A DNA stretch of 11,081 nt. Source: Proteobacteria bacterium UBA652. GTDB lineage: Bacteria > Pseudomonadota > Gammaproteobacteria > Nitrosococcales > Methylophagaceae. The notes beneath the pieces are model-generated. The model was not told where the DNA came from. It ran no database searches and saw nothing but the letters and a program-made list of their open reading frames with translations. Where the stretch lies: contig DBOG01000077.1 of assembly GCA_002299915.1 (NCBI GenBank), forward strand, positions 1 to 11,081, read 5' to 3'. This document shows, piece by piece, positions 7,187-11,081 of this stretch. The first letter of the stretch is position 1, and each line of letters begins with the position of its first letter. The translations under genes and the position numbers were made by a program.

Positions 7187-7215
7187 TCGACAAATTAGAT
7201 TATCTACGCTATAAA
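7187..7215 (+). promoter_or_regulatory. Promoter of the OmpA-like/helix-hairpin-helix operon
   Basis: A -35 box TCGACA (7187-7192), a 17-base spacer and a -10 box TATAAA (7210-7215) match the sigma70 consensus at five of six bases each. A start point near 7222 would leave a leader of about 38 bases before the ATG at 7260. Confidence 0.65.
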
Positions 7216-7220
7216 TAGCG
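7207..7220. promoter_or_regulatory. Palindrome over the -10 box, possible operator
   Basis: CGCTATAAATAGCG is a palindrome of two 6-base arms with a 2-base centre. It exactly covers the -10 box TATAAA. A protein bound here would block polymerase, so it is a candidate operator. It could also be a chance consequence of an AT-rich -10 region. Confidence 0.35.
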
Positions 7221-7249
7221 AGGTTATACCCCACCAAACTGAATAACGT

Positions 7250-7254
7250 GAGGA
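7250..7254 (+). promoter_or_regulatory. Ribosome binding site that sets the OmpA-like gene start
   Basis: GAGGA lies 5 bases before the ATG at 7260. A GTG at 7248 opens the same frame, but it overlaps this Shine-Dalgarno sequence and has none of its own. ATG 7260 is therefore the better start. Confidence 0.75.
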
Positions 7255-7259
7255 ATCAA

Positions 7260-8501
7260 ATGCGCTTTAGAGTACTGCTCGTTCTTATTTTGGCTTTAAT
7301 TTGGGCGGTTGCCAGCTGGCGCTGGTACACCTGTAATATCAAAGGGTTCTGTGGTTCAAAAACTACGGAGATTAGCCAACAATCACCAGCGACTCAAGCT
7401 GCGCCTGCTGCAATATCTGGCGATCTTGATGGTGATGGCCTTACAGACGCATTGGAACGCGCACTCGGCTCTGATCCCAAGCGTATTGACAGCGATGACG
7501 ATGGCGTCACCGATGCTTATGAAATTGGTGACAATACCAGCCAACCACTGGATACTGATAACGACGGTATTATCAATGCGCTAGATACAGATGATGATAA
7601 CGATGGGCAACTCTCAAACACAGAAAATAACGATCCCAATAGTGATGGTAACCCGATCGATGCATTCGATGTCGATGGTGATGATATCCTCGATTTCCTT
7701 GATGCTGACCATAATGACGGTCAACATGGTGATTTAGATGGCGATGGTCTCACCAATGGTACCGAAGCACGGCTAGGTACCGATCCTCGGAATGTAGACA
7801 CCGATGGCGATGGCATCAGTGATGACGATGAAACTGATGATATTAAGAACCCCCGTGATACCGATGGAGATGGCGTTATCAATGCATTAGATGCTAATAA
7901 AGATGACGGCCCTCTGGCCGATCCTGATAATGACACTCTCACTAATGCTGATGAAACGCGGCTTGGCACAGATCCAAATAATCCAGACACCGATGGTGAT
8001 GGTCTCAATGATGGTATTGAAGTGGGTGGCAACCGTATGCAAGCCAATGATGCAGATAATAATGGCACCATTGATGCGTTAGAAGCCTATAGTGCCCCCA
8101 TTACAAGCTCGCCTGAACCTATCGCCGCACCCGTTTCTGAGCAACTAGAAGTTGTTGTTGCGCCCAGCTCTTTTGATGCGCGGATCTATTTTCCCTACAA
8201 TAATGCAGCTAACCCAAGCTTAGCTGATGCCACTGAAACTTATTTCAAACAAGTTATCGCAGAAGCCAACAAAGGCCGTCACATTGCACTCGTCGGCCAT
8301 ACTGATGATCATGGCAATGATGCTGCCAATCTCTCATTAGGTCTGCAACGCGCAAAAACGATTAGGCAGTTATTAATTGACCGTGGTATCACTACAACGT
8401 CGATCACCGTCTCAAGCCATGGTGAAGGCTCACCAATACAAAGCAATACAACCGATCAAGGCAGACAAGCCAATCGGCGTGTTGAATTGACCATTAACTA
8501 A
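7260..8501 (+). CDS. Membrane-anchored Asp-repeat (TSP3-type) protein with OmpA-like C-terminal domain
   Basis: The 413-residue envelope protein starts MRFRVLLVLILALIWAVASW, a basic end followed by one hydrophobic helix. This could be an uncleaved inner-membrane anchor or a signal peptide. Next is WYTCNIKGFC with Cys25 and Cys31. Residues about 54-280 are packed with DxDxDGxxD calcium-type repeats like thrombospondin type 3 repeats, several paired with LG(S/T)DP. After a Pro/Ala linker, residues about 303-413 form an OmpA-like peptidoglycan-binding domain. It has HTDDHG with Asp349, then N357-x-x-L and Arg364 (QRAKTIRQLL), and a final GRQANRRVELTIN. Asp349 and Arg364 match the diaminopimelate-binding pair of OmpA proteins. 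The inferred role is a calcium-stiffened spacer that ties the membrane to the cell wall. The gene has its own promoter and is followed after 26 bases by the helix-hairpin-helix gene. Confidence 0.88.
   Translation: MRFRVLLVLILALIWAVASWRWYTCNIKGFCGSKTTEISQQSPATQAAPAAISGDLDGDGLTDALERALGSDPKRIDSDDDGVTDAYEIGDNTSQPLDTDNDGIINALDTDDDNDGQLSNTENNDPNSDGNPIDAFDVDGDDILDFLDADHNDGQHGDLDGDGLTNGTEARLGTDPRNVDTDGDGISDDDETDDIKNPRDTDGDGVINALDANKDDGPLADPDNDTLTNADETRLGTDPNNPDTDGDGLNDGIEVGGNRMQANDADNNGTIDALEAYSAPITSSPEPIAAPVSEQLEVVVAPSSFDARIYFPYNNAANPSLADATETYFKQVIAEANKGRHIALVGHTDDHGNDAANLSLGLQRAKTIRQLLIDRGITTTSITVSSHGEGSPIQSNTTDQGRQANRRVELTIN
7419..8099 (+). repeat. Three tandem Asp-repeat modules inside the OmpA-like gene
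   Basis: Three modules can be seen in the protein. They start GDLDGDGLTDALERALGSDP (from 7419), GDLDGDGLTNGTEARLGTDP (from 7728) and ADPDNDTLTNADETRLGTDP (from 7917). Each continues with DxDxDGxxD units and a second DTD(N/G)DG(I/V)INALD-type segment, which is degenerate in the third. The first is longest because it carries an extra Asp-rich stretch. The likeness points to internal duplication. Each DxDxDG loop is a potential calcium site. Confidence 0.7.
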
Positions 8502-8527
8502 CACTCTCACTCTTAAGGAGCTTACTC

Positions 8528-9043
8528 ATGTTTAACGATGTTACCTCTCGATACGATTTAACCGATGCCAGTTGGGAAATTGCCATTATGCTGCTTGGTG
8601 CTTTTCTGCTGGGTTGGCTACTGCATCACTTCATGCACTGCAAATCGAAAAAGAATATTGATACAACAAGCCAACAATTTGGTACAACAGATTCCACGAC
8701 CTCGGCAGGGAGTAGTACAAATGATATCCTGCCAGCCGCCACCGATACAACGATTAACCCAATGGCCTCTTTTTCCGATTTAGATCAGATTGATGACTTG
8801 AAGGTTGTAGAAGGTATTGGCCCCAAAATAGAATCTCTATTACATGCTGCTGGTATCACTTCAATGCGTGGGTTAGCCATTGCGCATACTGACGTTATCA
8901 AAAAAATACTTGATGATGCAGGTCCCCGTTTTAGAATGCACGATCCCAAAACTTGGTCAACCCAAGCAGAACTTATTGCTGACGAAAAATGGGATGAATT
9001 AAAAGAATATCAAGATTTCTTAAGTGGTGGAAAACATGCTTAA
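8528..9043 (+). CDS. Single-span membrane protein with helix-hairpin-helix (H3TH) domain
   Basis: The protein has 171 residues. One membrane helix at about 16-36 (WEIAIMLLGAFLLGWLLHHF) is followed by Cys/Lys residues and a Ser/Thr-rich linker at about 40-85. The C-terminal domain at 86-168 reads DLKVVEGIGPKIESLLHAAG, with the hairpin GIGPK at 96-100, then an ILDDAGPRFRMHDPKTW segment and KWDELKEYQDFLSGG. This domain is the type grouped as COG3743, sometimes labelled predicted flap-endonuclease-like 5' nuclease. No nuclease active site is visible and the fold may serve only binding. By the positive-inside rule (KSKK after the helix) the domain faces the cytoplasm. AAGGAG stands 7 bases before the ATG, and the gene shares an operon with the OmpA-like gene. 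The function is unknown. Confidence 0.85.
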   Translation: MFNDVTSRYDLTDASWEIAIMLLGAFLLGWLLHHFMHCKSKKNIDTTSQQFGTTDSTTSAGSSTNDILPAATDTTINPMASFSDLDQIDDLKVVEGIGPKIESLLHAAGITSMRGLAIAHTDVIKKILDDAGPRFRMHDPKTWSTQAELIADEKWDELKEYQDFLSGGKHA

Positions 9044-9070
9044 ATTTTCAATTTAACCACTGCCTTTTTT
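9040..9070 (+). terminator. Weak possible terminator after the helix-hairpin-helix gene
   Basis: TTAAATT (9040-9046) and AATTTAA (9050-9056) form a short AT-only hairpin. A run of six T follows at 9065-9070, eight bases later. The weak stem and the gap make this a poor intrinsic terminator, but nothing better is seen. Confidence 0.25.
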
Positions 9071-9116
9071 ATAAGCCTAGGAGTAAAAAAACGTCTTATT
9101 TGCTTATGATGGAGAA

Positions 9117-9311
9117 ATGATTTCAAAACAAGAGCATGAACTCAATTATGTGCTTAAAATATATAATAAAAGACAAACCCAAGATAATAGAGACGCACTG
9201 TGTAGTGCCTTAGATGCCTTCCAAAAAGATAGCAGCTACGACACCTATTTCTTCCGCGACGGCTTCTATAATTATGTCGATAAAACGAGTTGTCTAAATG
9301 ACTTAGAATAA
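9117..9311 (+). CDS. Small hypothetical protein (64 residues)
   Basis: I do not recognise this protein. It is polar and soluble-looking, with no membrane segment. The N-terminal part is basic/helical (EHELNYVLKIYNKRQTQDNR). The C-terminal part is rich in aromatics (YDTYFFRDGFYNYVD), with Cys29 and Cys59. GGAGA ends just before the ATG, closer than usual. A tiny overlapping ORF (ATG at 9106, four codons) precedes it. The gene lies 73 bases after the preceding gene and is convergent with the TPR gene. The ordered amino-acid make-up suggests a real gene, but chance cannot be excluded. Confidence 0.5.
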   Translation: MISKQEHELNYVLKIYNKRQTQDNRDALCSALDAFQKDSSYDTYFFRDGFYNYVDKTSCLNDLE

Positions 9312-9319
9312 ATGCGCTT

Positions 9320-9376
9320 TAGGGGTACAATACCCTAGTGCCAGTAACCGTTGAGCTTCCCCGTTAGCCTCTGGCA
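9320..9376. terminator. Inverted repeats in the convergent gap
   Basis: Between the two convergent genes lie a hairpin GGGTA-CAA-TACCC (9323-9335, extended outward with one bulged G) and a wider inverted repeat TGCCAG (9339-9344) / CTGGCA (9371-9376). The latter touches the TPR gene stop. Neither is followed by a T-run in either direction. A bidirectional stop or RNA-stabilising role is possible but unproven. Confidence 0.3.
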
Positions 9377-10636
9377 TTATTGTTCATCAGTGTCAGTCGT
9401 CTCTTTCTCAATCTCTGTCTCCTGCGCCACAGCAGCCTCTTGTTGCTCAATATGCTGGATCCATTGGCTTGCTTGTGACCGAACTTGTTCATAACTACCT
9501 GCTTTGAGGAAGAATTTTCTTGCTTGCCCCATATTTCCTTGATGGAAGTTTGCGAGGCCTAATAATAAATTGGCTTCGCCAACCGCTTTCCCCGTCAATT
9601 TTCTCAAACTTTTAGACAGCGGGCTTATTGCATCACCCCAGGCCGCGATACCAATAAGCACCCGTCCCTGCTTTAGTTCACTATAACCACTGCTGTCCAA
9701 TGGGCTTAATTTTTGTAATATTGCCACTGCTTTTTTAGCTTCTTTTGCTGCAATCCAACTTTCTGCTAAGCGCTGTAAGTTTTTATAATTGGTTTTTAAC
9801 ACACCGCGATTCATCGCTTTTTCTAAGGTAGTGCCTGACTTATACGGGATCCCAATTGCACGATACATATCGGCTAAGTTAGAAACTGTCATCCCAATAT
9901 CCAAATCTAATCTGCCAGCCAATAACTGCACTGCTAGGGCGCTAGATTGCTTATCCTGTTGACTATATAAGCTAGTTAGTTGCTGCCAATAGGCTTTTTT
10001 ATGTGGGTAGCGGGTGATTAATTTTTCTAAGGTGGGTATCGCAGATTTATATTGCTTTGCGTTTAATTGACTAGACACCAGCATTTTATACCAATCTTCA
10101 CTTGGTGATTTATCACGCTGGATCGCAGCACTGATATGTTTCGCCGCTTGGCCATAATTCCCAGATTGATAATAAGCACTGGCCAATAATACCCGTGCAC
10201 TATTGGGGGGTGCCCCATCTGCTTTTATCCATGCGGCTAATAATTTGGTACCGCGATCATACTGCTTGTCAGCCAATAATAGCTGCGCTAGATTGTATCG
10301 CAAATCATGTGCCACTTTATTCGGCAATGCTTTTGAAGATAAGGCCTTACTAAACGCTGCTGAGGCCTTGCCATATTGCTTTCGCTTTGAATACAAATAG
10401 CCCAATGTCTGTTGCACAATCGCCTGATCATAAGCAAGAGTCTGGGTGGTCTGTAATAATGATTTTAGCTGACTTTCTGCGTTAGCATATTGCTGTTGTT
10501 CTATTAGAGATTGTGCACTACTCAACGCTTTGTGGGTGGATTGTTGTAATAAATACGGCTCTGCCGCCATGCTGACAGACAAGCACATTGATCCCCAGAC
10601 AAGACAGGCTAAAATATATAATGTTGATCGCTTCAT
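9377..10636 (-). CDS. Periplasmic TPR-repeat protein of a TonB2-type cluster
   Basis: The 419-residue protein opens with a Sec signal peptide (MKRSTLYILACLVWGSMCLS, likely cut after Ser-Met-Ala at 24). The rest is almost wholly alpha-helical with tetratricopeptide-like pairs. Examples are ESQLKSLLQTT at about 55, LGYLYSKRKQYGKASAAFSKAL at about 78-99, LLASAYYQSGNYGQAAKHI at about 150-168, and LLGLANFHQGNMGQARKFFLKA near 360-380. It ends in an acidic tail (ETEIEKETTDTDEQ). Genes of this type stand directly after tonB in TonB2 clusters of Vibrio and Shewanella relatives and are thought to assist TonB-dependent uptake. The ATG comes one base after the tonB stop (TAGTATG) with no clear Shine-Dalgarno sequence, which implies translational coupling. 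The exact number of repeats needs profile comparison. Confidence 0.87.
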   Translation of the reverse strand: MKRSTLYILACLVWGSMCLSVSMAAEPYLLQQSTHKALSSAQSLIEQQQYANAESQLKSLLQTTQTLAYDQAIVQQTLGYLYSKRKQYGKASAAFSKALSSKALPNKVAHDLRYNLAQLLLADKQYDRGTKLLAAWIKADGAPPNSARVLLASAYYQSGNYGQAAKHISAAIQRDKSPSEDWYKMLVSSQLNAKQYKSAIPTLEKLITRYPHKKAYWQQLTSLYSQQDKQSSALAVQLLAGRLDLDIGMTVSNLADMYRAIGIPYKSGTTLEKAMNRGVLKTNYKNLQRLAESWIAAKEAKKAVAILQKLSPLDSSGYSELKQGRVLIGIAAWGDAISPLSKSLRKLTGKAVGEANLLLGLANFHQGNMGQARKFFLKAGSYEQVRSQASQWIQHIEQQEAAVAQETEIEKETTDTDEQ

Positions 10637-10637
10637 A

Positions 10638-11081
10638 CTAATTCAACTTGAACTTGATTTCTTGGGTAGCTTGTCGTTCGACTGGCTGGCCATTCACTAA
10701 TTTAGGCTGAAACTTCCATTTCATAATGGCTTTCAGTGCCGCTTTATCAAATACATTTTTAGGCGTTGCTCTAATCACACTGGCACCCCGCACCCCGCCC
10801 GTTTTAGTAATGGTAAAGGAGATGGTGACCACCCCCTCCAAGCCACGTCGTGCCGCAGAACGGGGATATTTTGGTTTAGTTCTATAGATTGGCACCACTT
10901 CACCATCTGCCCCAGATACGACTGGCGCTGGCGCGGTAGGCTTTGCAGCGGGCGCCACTGGCTCTGATACTGTCGGTGCATCTACCACCGCGTCTCCCAA
11001 ATAAGCCTTGCCGGCAATATTGAGTGGGATATCAATTTTAGGTACCGTAATTTTAGGTGCGCCAAGAAACACTTGGCATAA
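10638..11081 (-). CDS. tonB: TonB-family energy transducer (partial, 5' end beyond the window)
   Basis: TonB carries proton-motive energy from an ExbB/ExbD complex in the inner membrane to outer-membrane receptors. The frame stays open to the right edge, giving 147 visible residues, so the N-terminal anchor lies outside. A GTG at 11072 opens a shorter reading frame, but it would lack any membrane anchor and is not a likely start. The visible part has a linker KITVPKIDIPLNIAGKAYLG, an Ala/Pro stretch and then GEVVPIYRTKPKYPRSAARR. The TonB C-terminal domain follows, with GLEGVVTISFTITKTG, the AALKAIMKWKFQPKLVNGQP helix-strand signature and a final EIKFKLN. The short linker and PKIDIP segment fit the TonB2 type and not the long E. 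coli TonB. It is followed at one base by the TPR gene. Confidence 0.92.
   Translation of the reverse strand, partial: LCQVFLGAPKITVPKIDIPLNIAGKAYLGDAVVDAPTVSEPVAPAAKPTAPAPVVSGADGEVVPIYRTKPKYPRSAARRGLEGVVTISFTITKTGGVRGASVIRATPKNVFDKAALKAIMKWKFQPKLVNGQPVERQATQEIKFKLN

Noticed and set aside
7248..7259. GTG at 7248 as the start of the OmpA-like gene
   Set aside because: It overlaps the GAGGA ribosome binding site of the ATG at 7260 and has no Shine-Dalgarno sequence itself. The basic-hydrophobic N-terminus begins properly at 7260.
7721..8071. 116-codon minus-strand reading frame in the OmpA-like gene
   Set aside because: Its Ser/Pro-rich repetitive translation is the mirror of the Asp-rich repeats; it has no support of its own.
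7419..8099. CRISPR or tandem DNA repeat array
   Set aside because: The periodicity is in the Asp-rich protein code. The DNA repeats are imperfect and in frame, with no uniform spacers.
10775..10981. 68-codon minus-strand reading frame within tonB
   Set aside because: It is another frame of the conserved TonB C-terminal domain with no motif or ribosome binding site.
10638..11072. GTG at 11072 as a complete tonB start
   Set aside because: The resulting protein would have no membrane anchor, and the frame continues open to the window edge, so the gene is better read as truncated by the window.

Overview
The window looks like a piece of a gammaproteobacterial chromosome of moderate, AT-leaning base composition. 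ParC, ParE and CysS follow their Escherichia coli counterparts almost motif by motif, down to identical residue numbers for the CysS zinc ligands. The right-edge TonB/TPR pair is of the type found in Vibrio- and Shewanella-like TonB2 clusters. I cannot name a genus from sequence alone. No tRNA, rRNA, CRISPR array, transposase or phage gene is visible. No stretch longer than about 175 bases lacks a gene.

Left part, positions 1 to 6182, all on the minus strand, read right to left. parE and parC (both subunits of topoisomerase IV) are 12 bases apart and form an evident operon. A 76-base imperfect inverted repeat starts exactly at the parC stop codon and fills part of the gap before cysS (cysteinyl-tRNA synthetase). 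Directly behind the cysS stop lies a yefM-yoeB toxin-antitoxin operon with its own promoter and a palindromic GTAC-rich operator. The yoeB toxin gene is cut by the left edge of the window.

Middle part, 6357 to 9311, plus strand. It opens with a small three-helix membrane protein that resembles the YbgE family of cytochrome bd operons, although no cydAB is present. Next is a pyridoxamine 5'-phosphate oxidase-like gene whose conserved N-terminus is in another frame, which implies a one-base indel. Then comes a well-defined promoter that drives a two-gene unit. The first gene encodes a membrane-anchored protein with many calcium-type Asp repeats and an OmpA-like peptidoglycan-binding domain. The second encodes a single-span membrane protein with a cytoplasmic-type helix-hairpin-helix (H3TH, COG3743-like) domain. 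This pair is the best candidate for a poorly described system here: one partner reaches the cell wall and the other carries a nucleic-acid-binding type of fold. A small unrecognised ORF of 64 codons closes this strand.

Right part, 9377 to 11081, minus strand. It holds the C-terminal part of a TonB gene that runs off the right edge, followed one base later by a periplasmic TPR-repeat protein. This is the 3' end of a TonB2-type energy-transduction operon; exbB/exbD-like genes are expected just outside the window.
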